A stretch of DNA of 64,000 nucleotides from a bacterium (GTDB taxonomy: Bacteria; CAIWAD01): NCBI GenBank assembly GCA_030685015.1, contig JAUXWS010000087.1:62001-126000 (forward strand), written 5' to 3'. The stretch's first letter is position 1; each line of letters begins with the position of its first letter. Below the pieces are notes generated by a model. That model was given only the letters and a program-made list of their open reading frames with translations, had not been told where the DNA came from and did no database searches. Made by a program: the position numbers and the translations under genes. Positions 51,206-57,626 of the stretch are shown here, piece after piece.

Positions 51206-52873
51206 ATGAACACATGCGTCCTCTGCCTGGTGGCCGTCTTGATGTCAGCCACCGCTTCCCGCGCCCAATGGTTGCGCACCATCCATGACGGCTTCACCGA
51301 TGAGTGGACCGGCTGGCCGGTCCTGGCCGTGGACCCGGCCGGCGACCATGCCGTCGATCTGCAACTCCTGCAGGCCGCGCGGGACGAGACCAGCCTGACC
51401 TTCCGCTTGCGTCTGGGAACCGAATTCCTGCTGCAGGAGAGCAATACCCTGCGCATGTTGCTGGACACGGACTGCAACCCCGCCACGGGCACCTCCGTCG
51501 AGGGCCTGGGCGCTGAACTGGTCTGGACCTTCGGATCCCGCAGCGGCACCTATCGCCAGGGCGCCACCACCATCACCGTGCGCCACCAGCATCTGGGCCT
51601 GCGCACCCTGCCGACCCATTCCAGCACCGACTACGAGATCACCCTGGACCTGGCCGCCCTGCCCGATGGCACGCACCCGCTCTTCCCCCTGGATTCCCTG
51701 CGCGCCGTCTTCCAAGTGCCGAGCGGCGACCGGCTGCCCGCCGCGGGCCACGCCACGGTGCAGATCGGGTCCGGCAGCCTGCCCGCCCTCCCCAACACGC
51801 CCCTGCCGCGAACCGGCGATGGCACCCTGCGGGTGGCGGCCTGGAACGTCCTCTTCGGCAGTCTCTTCGACACCGGCCTGACCGCCTCCTACGATCGCCT
51901 GCTCACCGCCCTGGCGCCGGACATCATCGCCTTCGAGGAGGTCTGGGACCAATCGGCGGCGCAGACCGTGACGCGACTGAACCAGCTGGTTCCCGAACTG
52001 GGCCCCTGGACCGCCGTCAAGCGGGATGTGGGCAACATCATCGCGGCGCGCTTCCCCATTCGCACTTCCTGGCTGGTCCAGAGCGGCTATCGCGAGTCGG
52101 CCGCCCTCATCGACGCCAGCGCCGTGCTGGGTGACAGCCTGCTCTTCGTCGCCTGCCACCTGCGCGCCTCCGGCGCCAACGCCGAGCGGCAGCAGGAGGC
52201 CGACGGCTTGATCAAGTTTCTCCATGACGCGCGCAACCCCGGTGGGGCCATCACCCTGCGCGCGGGCACGCCCATCGTCCTGGCCGGCGACTTCAATCTG
52301 GTGGGGGATCGCCAACAGCTGACCACCCTGCTGACCGGGGACATCGTGGACAACGCCACCTACGGCCCGGATAGCCCACCGGACTGGGACGGCAGCGATC
52401 TGGCCGATCTCGTGCCCCGCTTCGCCAACCGGCCCGAGGTGGCCACTTGGTGGAACAACAGCTCCACTTATCTGCCGGGGCGGCTTGATTTCATCCTGAC
52501 CACGGACAGCGTCCTGGAGGCGGTGCGCTCCGGCGTGGTGGCCACGCCCTTCCTCGGGGACAGCCTGCTCGCCGCCTGGAACCTGGAGGCGGGCGACAGC
52601 TGGAGCGCCAGCGACCACTTCATTGTCTGGGCCGATCTGCGCCTGCCCCAGTCCTCGGTGGAGGCGCCGCAGCTGCACATCCAGCGACAGGCCGACGCCA
52701 GCCTGCTGCTCAGTTGGGAGGCCGTGTCCGGGGCCGCCGCCTACCGGGTCGAACAGGCCTGGACCCTGGGCGCGCCGTGGATGGAAGTGGGTGTGGTGAC
52801 GGGCACGGCGCTGGTCCTGCCGCCGCCCGGCCAGACGGACCAGCGCCTCTTCCGCGCCATCGCCCTGCGCTGA
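51206..52873 (+). CDS. Secreted endonuclease/exonuclease/phosphatase-family protein
   Basis: 555 aa from ATG 51206. It has a signal peptide (about 1-20, CVLCLVAVLMSATASRA). An N-terminal beta-rich domain (about 25-190) is followed by an EEP catalytic domain (about 205-460). The EEP motifs are RVAAWNVLFG, IIAFEEVWDQ with the metal Glu, VLAGDFNLVG, RLDFILTT and SASDHFIVWADL with the catalytic Asp-His. A C-terminal fibronectin-III-like domain (about 480-555, LLLSWEAVSGAAAYRVEQAW) follows. It is probably an extracellular or cell-surface nuclease or phosphodiesterase. Confidence 0.85.
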   Translation: MNTCVLCLVAVLMSATASRAQWLRTIHDGFTDEWTGWPVLAVDPAGDHAVDLQLLQAARDETSLTFRLRLGTEFLLQESNTLRMLLDTDCNPATGTSVEGLGAELVWTFGSRSGTYRQGATTITVRHQHLGLRTLPTHSSTDYEITLDLAALPDGTHPLFPLDSLRAVFQVPSGDRLPAAGHATVQIGSGSLPALPNTPLPRTGDGTLRVAAWNVLFGSLFDTGLTASYDRLLTALAPDIIAFEEVWDQSAAQTVTRLNQLVPELGPWTAVKRDVGNIIAARFPIRTSWLVQSGYRESAALIDASAVLGDSLLFVACHLRASGANAERQQEADGLIKFLHDARNPGGAITLRAGTPIVLAGDFNLVGDRQQLTTLLTGDIVDNATYGPDSPPDWDGSDLADLVPRFANRPEVATWWNNSSTYLPGRLDFILTTDSVLEAVRSGVVATPFLGDSLLAAWNLEAGDSWSASDHFIVWADLRLPQSSVEAPQLHIQRQADASLLLSWEAVSGAAAYRVEQAWTLGAPWMEVGVVTGTALVLPPPGQTDQRLFRAIALR

Positions 52874-52875
52874 AC

Positions 52876-54114
52876 TCAGGCGGAGAAGCGCTTCAGATCC
52901 CGACCCAGGCGCCGCGCCTCGTCGCCCAGCAGGCGGCGGACCTGTTCCTCGATGGCCGCAAAGGGGTGGCCCACCAGCAGATCCGGCTTGAGCAGGGGCA
53001 CGCGGTTGTGCGTCAGCTGTTGGTAATGAAGGCGCGAGGCCTGGTTGCGGAACTTCATGCCGGAAAGGAAGAGCAGCTCGAAGAGCGTGTCCGTTCGGCA
53101 GCCCAGGCTGCCCGCCATCTCCACCAGCTCCTGCTGGTGGCCGAGCAGGTACATGATGCGCACCTGGCACTCCGGCAGGCTCTGGTCCACGCCGCTGATC
53201 GCCCCTTCGCGGATGAAGCGCGCGGCCGTCTCATAGACGAAATCCGCCGGCCCGATGGGCACCTGGCTGCTCAGGATGAAGGGCTTGCCCTGCTCGCGGG
53301 CCAGCTGGAGGGCGTCCAGGGCGTTCTCGGGCAGATCGGGGTCGGCGCAGGCGTTGCCGCCGCCATAACCCGCCAGCACCACCGCCTGGCTGCGCTCCAC
53401 CGCCGCGCAGTAATCGGCGGATCTGAGGAAGGGATCGCAGTAGATGAGGCGCACGCCGTCGGAGAAGCGCAGGTCCAGGCCTTCCTCGCCGGCCGCGGGT
53501 CCCTCCCCCGGCCGCCCCACGGCGCAGCGCCAGACCTGGCGGGCGATGGCCTCCATCAGCGCGCGCGTCATCTCCGCCGAATCGACCCGGCAGACGCGGT
53601 GGACGTAGATCTCGCGGAAGGCCTCGGGCATGGCCATGCGCAGGAAATCCTCCACCACGCTTTGTCCGGGTTTGAGGGGCTGGCCGTCCTCGCCGGCGGG
53701 GGAGCTGTCGATGGTGCCCCCCGTTGTGATGAGGTGCAACTCGTCCAGCACCACCGGTTCGCGCAGGCGGGCGTCCCCCGCCCGGTGCTGCACCTCGTCC
53801 CATTCCATCGTCGCGATGGGATCGCCGATGAAGGCGCTGCCGCGCCAGCGCTCCACCTTGGCCAGACTGTCGGAAAAGGCGCTGACGCCATTGTTGAAGA
53901 CGGCGAAGAGCTTGGGCGGCTCCAGGATGGAAAGGAAGCGCACGGCGCCGTGGATGTTCTGGAAGCCGTCGCTGTGGGCGAAGGCGCGTTCCATGGGCAC
54001 TTGGCTGCCCGTGAGGCAGACATTGCAATCCAGCTCCTTGAGGGCGTAGCGCAGGAAGGGCAGGGTCCAGGCCAGGGTGTCCGTGCCGTGGGTGACGAGA
54101 ATGCCGCGCTCCAT
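52876..54114 (-). CDS. Circularly permuted asparaginase/GatD-family protein
   Basis: 412 aa from ATG 54114, fixed by GGAGGA 3-4 nt upstream. The asparaginase motifs are in the wrong order. Residues 5-105 begin with ILVTHGTDT and continue with LTGSQ, SDGFQNIHGAV and an FNNGV...SLAKVERW stretch, with K86 at the position of the catalytic Lys. Only then comes ITTGGTIDSS (130-138) and VDSAEMT. The C-terminal domain (about 240-340) is normal, with LAGYGGGN, ILSSQVPIG and GVDQSLPECQ. All five catalytic-type residues seem present. The activity is presumably L-asparagine or related amide hydrolysis, untested. It ends 2 bp from the convergent exonuclease gene. Confidence 0.72.
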   Translation of the reverse strand: MERGILVTHGTDTLAWTLPFLRYALKELDCNVCLTGSQVPMERAFAHSDGFQNIHGAVRFLSILEPPKLFAVFNNGVSAFSDSLAKVERWRGSAFIGDPIATMEWDEVQHRAGDARLREPVVLDELHLITTGGTIDSSPAGEDGQPLKPGQSVVEDFLRMAMPEAFREIYVHRVCRVDSAEMTRALMEAIARQVWRCAVGRPGEGPAAGEEGLDLRFSDGVRLIYCDPFLRSADYCAAVERSQAVVLAGYGGGNACADPDLPENALDALQLAREQGKPFILSSQVPIGPADFVYETAARFIREGAISGVDQSLPECQVRIMYLLGHQQELVEMAGSLGCRTDTLFELLFLSGMKFRNQASRLHYQQLTHNRVPLLKPDLLVGHPFAAIEEQVRRLLGDEARRLGRDLKRFSA

Positions 54115-54117
54115 GGG

Positions 54118-54123
54118 TCCTCC
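54118..54123 (-). promoter_or_regulatory. Ribosome binding site of the permuted asparaginase
   Basis: The minus strand reads GTGGAGGACCCATG. The GGAGGA places translation start at ATG 54114 rather than the in-frame ATG at 54138, and shows that the protein really begins with the HGTDT half. Confidence 0.7.
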
Positions 54124-54211
54124 ACTTGACCGGGGCAAGGTATCATCGCGCGGGACCAGGGCCGGCCCCCGGCCAGGGCCGGGCAGCTTGGCGGAGGACC
54201 GGCGCCCTTCC

Positions 54212-54240
54212 TTGACTTTGCCGCCGTCGGCTGCTACTCT
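54212..54240 (+). promoter_or_regulatory. Sigma-70-type promoter of tRNA-Asn
   Basis: TTGACT at 54212-54217 and TACTCT at 54235-54240 are separated by 17 bp. The expected transcription start falls about 5 nt before the mature tRNA. Confidence 0.7.
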
Positions 54241-54251
54241 TGGGGCCTGAT

Positions 54252-54324
54252 TCCTGAGTAGCTCAATCGGTAGAGCGGGTGGCTGTTAACCACTAGGTTG
54301 GGGGTTCAAGTCCCTCCTCAGGAG
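54252..54324 (+). tRNA. tRNA-Asn (anticodon GTT)
   Basis: 73 nt. The acceptor stem is TCCTGAG/CTCAGGA with discriminator G. The D arm is GCTC/GAGC, and the anticodon loop CTGTTAA carries GTT. The T arm is GGGGG/CCCTC around TTCAAGT. CCA is not encoded. It has its own promoter and terminator. Phage-type genes begin on the opposite strand within 300 bp of its 3' end, so it is a candidate integration site. Confidence 0.95.
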
Positions 54325-54334
54325 TTTGAAGGTC

Positions 54335-54368
54335 AAAGGGTTCCGCCACAAACGGAACCCTTTCTTTT
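54335..54368 (+). terminator. Intrinsic terminator of tRNA-Asn
   Basis: An 11-bp stem AAAGGGTTCCG/CGGAACCCTTT with a 7-nt loop is followed by CTTTTTG. It starts 11 nt after the tRNA. Confidence 0.88.
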
Positions 54369-54469
54369 TGCCCCGTCTCCTTTCCGTCTCCTTGCAAACA
54401 AAAGATGCCCCACCGCTCAAGTTCGGCAGGGCAAATTGCGCCTGAGGCACTCTGCTTTCGCGCGGGCAC

Positions 54470-54493
54470 AAAAAAGGCCCCCGGATGGGGGCC
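54470..54493 (-). terminator. Intrinsic terminator of the phage late operon
   Basis: On the minus strand a 7-bp stem GGCCCCC/GGGGGCC with loop ATCC runs into TTTTTT. It lies about 120 bp after the stop of the lytic transglycosylase gene. The stretch between (54494-54609) shows nothing else. Confidence 0.85.
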
Positions 54494-54609
54494 AGCGACC
54501 AGGTTGCCTGATCTCGTGGGCTGTCACTCGTCGCACTGCTCCCGTCCCACGTGGCCTTATGATAACGGGGCGTTGGGACACAAGCGTGGGCGCAGCCAGC
54601 AGGTGCCCC

Positions 54610-55206
54610 TTACGGCGGATGCCTGGCCAGGGTCTGAAGGATCCGACGGATGCGCGTCACGTAGCCGCGGGTCTCGTCGGCATTCTTGCCCGTTACAAGG
54701 TGCAGCCGCGCTGCCACCGAGGCCCACTCATTAGAGTACGTGCTGGCCAGAACCTGGCGCTGGGCTTTCAGGATGTTGCCGGCGCCAGCGTTGTAGCTGG
54801 CCAGCGTGAAGGCCACCCGCTCCACCAGCGGCCGGGGTGCTTTCCAGATCGCCCACATGCGGGCGTCATAGTAGATGCCGGCCTGGATGGACTGCCGTAC
54901 CTCCCAGGGGTTGGTCAGGCCGAGTTTGGGCGCCATGTCCTTCCACGTCCCTGGCATGACCTGCATGACGCCTCTGGCCCCGCACCAGCTCTGGGCCGTC
55001 GAGTCTAGGGCGCTCTCCGCGATGGCCTGGGCCTTCCACCAGCGCCAGTCGAAGTCCACCCCGAAGTAGCGCTTGGAGTACTTCTGGAAGTGGGGGTCGA
55101 AGCGGTTGGTCCACGCCCCAGCCACGGCGACCAGAACGAGCACGGCGACGAAGGCGACCAAGGCCCGGTGTGTGGGCCACAGTCGGCCCGTGTGCCTCGT
55201 TCCCAT
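54610..55206 (-). CDS. Phage lytic transglycosylase (SLT domain) endolysin
   Basis: 198 aa. An N-terminal signal-anchor helix (about 15-32, LVAFVAVLVLVAVAGAW) precedes an SLT domain. The domain has AQAIAESALDSTAQSWCGAR with catalytic Glu, GVMQVMPGTWKDMAPKLG and FTLASYNAGAGNI. It cleaves peptidoglycan between MurNAc and GlcNAc. The anchor suggests a signal-arrest-release type endolysin. It is the last gene of the minus-strand phage block, its start meeting the stop of the small membrane protein. Confidence 0.9.
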   Translation of the reverse strand: MGTRHTGRLWPTHRALVAFVAVLVLVAVAGAWTNRFDPHFQKYSKRYFGVDFDWRWWKAQAIAESALDSTAQSWCGARGVMQVMPGTWKDMAPKLGLTNPWEVRQSIQAGIYYDARMWAIWKAPRPLVERVAFTLASYNAGAGNILKAQRQVLASTYSNEWASVAARLHLVTGKNADETRGYVTRIRRILQTLARHPP

Positions 55207-55421
55207 CAGTTCAGGCCCGCTGATACCAGATGGGCGCAGAAGAGCAGCAGCACGCCCGCCAGGATGGCCGCGGCCACGTTGCCCTTCTTGATCTCGGGGA
55301 TGAAGTCGATGCCCGGGAAGAGCCAGCGGTCAGTGGCCTTCCAGAGGCTGACGGCCAAGAGCACAGTCAAGGCCGTGTAGGCCAGGTTGACCGCGGCCGC
55401 GCGGATGAGCTGGTCGAACAT
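55206..55421 (-). CDS. Small two-helix membrane protein, DUF350-like, holin candidate
   Basis: 71 aa from ATG 55421, with AAGGGGGGA just upstream. Two transmembrane helices (NLAYTALTVLLAVSLWK and GNVAAAILAGVLLLFCAHLV) are separated by a loop with FPGIDFIPEIKKGN. The DF..EIKKGNxAxAI stretch resembles one half of DUF350 proteins. Size, topology and position directly before the endolysin suggest a holin; that role is inferred from context. Confidence 0.6.
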   Translation of the reverse strand: MFDQLIRAAAVNLAYTALTVLLAVSLWKATDRWLFPGIDFIPEIKKGNVAAAILAGVLLLFCAHLVSAGLN

Positions 55422-55431
55422 GGGTCCCCCC

Positions 55432-56178
55432 TTAGAATGCCTTGAAAACGAAAACACCCACCGCCCCGGCGCTTACGGATACGACCGCGCCCCAGGGGTC
55501 GAGCCTGGCGCCGGCCAGCACCTCCGGGTGGCCATCCCGAACGCCCAGGCCAGCCAAAGGGTGGAAGCGGTCCCTCCATGTGGGCTTGCGTGGCTGCGCG
55601 GCCAGGGTGATGCCTGCGGACAGGGCCGGGCTGGACGTCCGAGTGATCGCCCGCCAACCGTCCGGGCCCTCCATCAGGTCGATGGCCACGCCGGCGCGGA
55701 CCTGCAGCCGGTCCAGGCGCACGGTTAGGCTGGGCAGCCAGTCCGACCCAGGCTGGTCCAGGCTCACCGTCCCAGAGGCGCAGATCCCGTCCATGCTGTC
55801 CTCGTCCACCAGCACGAAGGGCACCTCGAAGTGCGTGAGCCCGCCGGCTGCCGGCGCCTGACGCACGCTGTCCACGAGGATCTGGACGTTCGGGAGGTCC
55901 TCGCCGGCCAGGTCCAGCCGCAGGCGCAGGTCCACCTGGGCCCGGGTGGCAGCCTTCAAGGCCCGGGTCAGGCGCTGGATGGACGCGTCCCTTTCCAGCA
56001 ACACGCCCTCCAGGCCCCGCGTCACGGTCGTGGAGTCGTCCACCTGGATAGGCTGCTCAGCCGCGGCCGCGGCGCGTAGGGCGTCCACCGCACTCGCCTG
56101 GGCCTGGCGCACGCGCCACTCCTGCCAGCACAGGATCGCCAGCAGGGCCAAAGCCAGGGTGAGCCAGGCCTGCTTCAC
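55432..56178 (-). CDS. Phage membrane-anchored protein of unknown function
   Basis: 248 aa with an N-terminal transmembrane helix (about 4-18, AWLTLALALLAILCW). An Ala-rich coiled coil (about 25-90) is followed by a beta-rich region and a hydrophobic C-terminal segment (AVVSVSAGAVGVFVF). There is no family match I recognise. The position in the lysis cassette and the topology would allow an inner-membrane spanin, though the protein is longer than usual Rz. It overlaps the upstream gene by 4 nt. Confidence 0.5.
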   Translation of the reverse strand: MKQAWLTLALALLAILCWQEWRVRQAQASAVDALRAAAAAEQPIQVDDSTTVTRGLEGVLLERDASIQRLTRALKAATRAQVDLRLRLDLAGEDLPNVQILVDSVRQAPAAGGLTHFEVPFVLVDEDSMDGICASGTVSLDQPGSDWLPSLTVRLDRLQVRAGVAIDLMEGPDGWRAITRTSSPALSAGITLAAQPRKPTWRDRFHPLAGLGVRDGHPEVLAGARLDPWGAVVSVSAGAVGVFVFKAF

Positions 56179-56615
56179 GCGCGCGCCCCGTTCATGTGCA
56201 GGCGCCGAATCTCGCCGACTTCGCTCTCCAGCCGTGCCAGGGATCCCGCCTGGGCGGCCTGAGTGCCTGCCACCTGGGCCAGGCTTCCCTCGATGCGGCC
56301 CAGGCTCTGCTGGATCTTGGCCTGGGTTTCCACGTAAATGCGCAGGGTCGTCTCGGTCTCCACCTGCTTCATGCGTAGGTCGTCCAGGCGCTGCTGCTGG
56401 TCATCCCGCAGCATCTCTATGCGCCCCTCCTGCTCTTTGCGAAGCTCGCCCAGGCGGTGGGTGTGGTCCTCGCGCAGGGCGGTCAGCTCGCGCTCGTTGC
56501 GGATCCCGCGGTCGCTGATGGGCTTGATGATGTAGGCCAGGATGATGGTTACGATGAGGGTGACAGCCCCGAACAGCCAGCCACCCCAGGTCGCCAGTCC
56601 GCTTTCGCCTAGCAT
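56175..56615 (-). CDS. Phage membrane protein with coiled coil
   Basis: 146 aa. One transmembrane helix (about 12-30, WLFGAVTLIVTIILAYIIKP) is followed by a long charged coiled coil (about 38-130, with RELTALREDHTHRLGELRKE and QQQRLDDLRMKQVET). No enzymatic motif is visible. Between the fibre genes and the endolysin it could be a holin-associated or spanin-like protein. It is coupled by ATGA to the next gene. Confidence 0.5.
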   Translation of the reverse strand: MLGESGLATWGGWLFGAVTLIVTIILAYIIKPISDRGIRNERELTALREDHTHRLGELRKEQEGRIEMLRDDQQQRLDDLRMKQVETETTLRIYVETQAKIQQSLGRIEGSLAQVAGTQAAQAGSLARLESEVGEIRRLHMNGARA

Positions 56616-56639
56616 GCGCGACTCCTTTCACCAAACCCG

Positions 56640-57626
56640 TCAAGCGAGGGTCACTTCCGTTCCCGCCCCATTCATTGCCACGGCACCGTTGCGCACGTAG
56701 ATGCCCTTGTTCGCGCCCGCCGTCACCGCGAACCACTCCCCGTCGTCTACCTGCAGTTGGGTCGGCATGGACGTGAAGGACCGCAGCCGGACTTTGCCGG
56801 CCGTGGCGTTGAGGATCTTGCCGGCTGGAAGTGTGGCCGTGGAGCCCGAACCCGTCAGGATGCCGCCCGAGACCTTGGTCAGGCTGGCGGCGCTACTTGC
56901 GAGCTTCACGTCGGTGACCGCGCTGGTGGCAAGCTGGGTGGCACCGACCGCGCTTGAGGCGATCTTGGTGGACGACACGGATCCATCTGCGAGGCCGTTG
57001 TTCGTGACGGCGTTCTTGGCGATTTCCTTGTCCGTGACGGCATCGAGGATGGCCAGCGCGCCCCGGTTCTTGATGGAGGCCGACGCCAGGTTGATGTCGC
57101 CGCTCAGCAGGTTCCCGACCTTCACGCGCCCGTAAACGGTCCCGTCCGAGACGTTGTCCAGCGTGCTGAGTTCAGTCAGGATGCTGGGCGTCCAGGCAGG
57201 CACCCACTCGCCCGGGACGGCCTGCACGGCATCCACGTAGCCAATGCCAACTCCCGTCCCCGTGCCATCCGCAATGCCAAAGCGGAGCTTCACATGGGTC
57301 GTGCCTGCCGGAAGATCCGCGCGCTTCACCTGGGCGATGTATTGTGTGAAGGCTGTGGCCGTGTCGACGTGATCGGCCCAGACCACCGCCGATCCCAGGT
57401 CCGTGCCTGCGGCGTTTAAGAAATGCACCTCGGCCTTCAGGCTGGAGGCCCCGGCGAAGATTTCGCCGGAGATCCAGCAGGACAGCATCAGCGAGCCCGT
57501 GAAGCGCTGGAAGTCGATGGCATTGGACCAGCCGCTCCACAGGTCGACGCCCACCGCCTCGATGCGCATAGTGTAGCCGCCCAAGAACACGCGCTCCGTG
57601 GACCGGGTGATGGTTCCGGTTGGCAT
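56640..57626 (-). CDS. Phage tail fibre protein C (truncated jelly-roll plus short repeats)
   Basis: 328 aa, ATG sharing a base with the TAA of the preceding fibre gene (TAATG). Residues 1-145 form a carbohydrate-binding-like jelly-roll that starts ITRSTERVFLGGYTMRIEA and ends GYVDAVQAVPGEW. The usual first strand NLxxNGSFE is missing. Next come LDNVSDGTVYGRVK and about six 10-residue repeats of NAVTxxxLAxGSV type (190-250). The last 80 residues are a separate terminal domain (VRLRSFTSMPTQLQVDDGEW). It is a paralogue of the start of the larger fibre gene. Confidence 0.7.
   Translation of the reverse strand: MPTGTITRSTERVFLGGYTMRIEAVGVDLWSGWSNAIDFQRFTGSLMLSCWISGEIFAGASSLKAEVHFLNAAGTDLGSAVVWADHVDTATAFTQYIAQVKRADLPAGTTHVKLRFGIADGTGTGVGIGYVDAVQAVPGEWVPAWTPSILTELSTLDNVSDGTVYGRVKVGNLLSGDINLASASIKNRGALAILDAVTDKEIAKNAVTNNGLADGSVSSTKIASSAVGATQLATSAVTDVKLASSAASLTKVSGGILTGSGSTATLPAGKILNATAGKVRLRSFTSMPTQLQVDDGEWFAVTAGANKGIYVRNGAVAMNGAGTEVTLA

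Noticed and set aside
54286-54471. 61-codon minus-strand frame overlapping the tRNA
   Set aside because: It covers the tRNA 3' half and its terminator and has no ribosome binding site.
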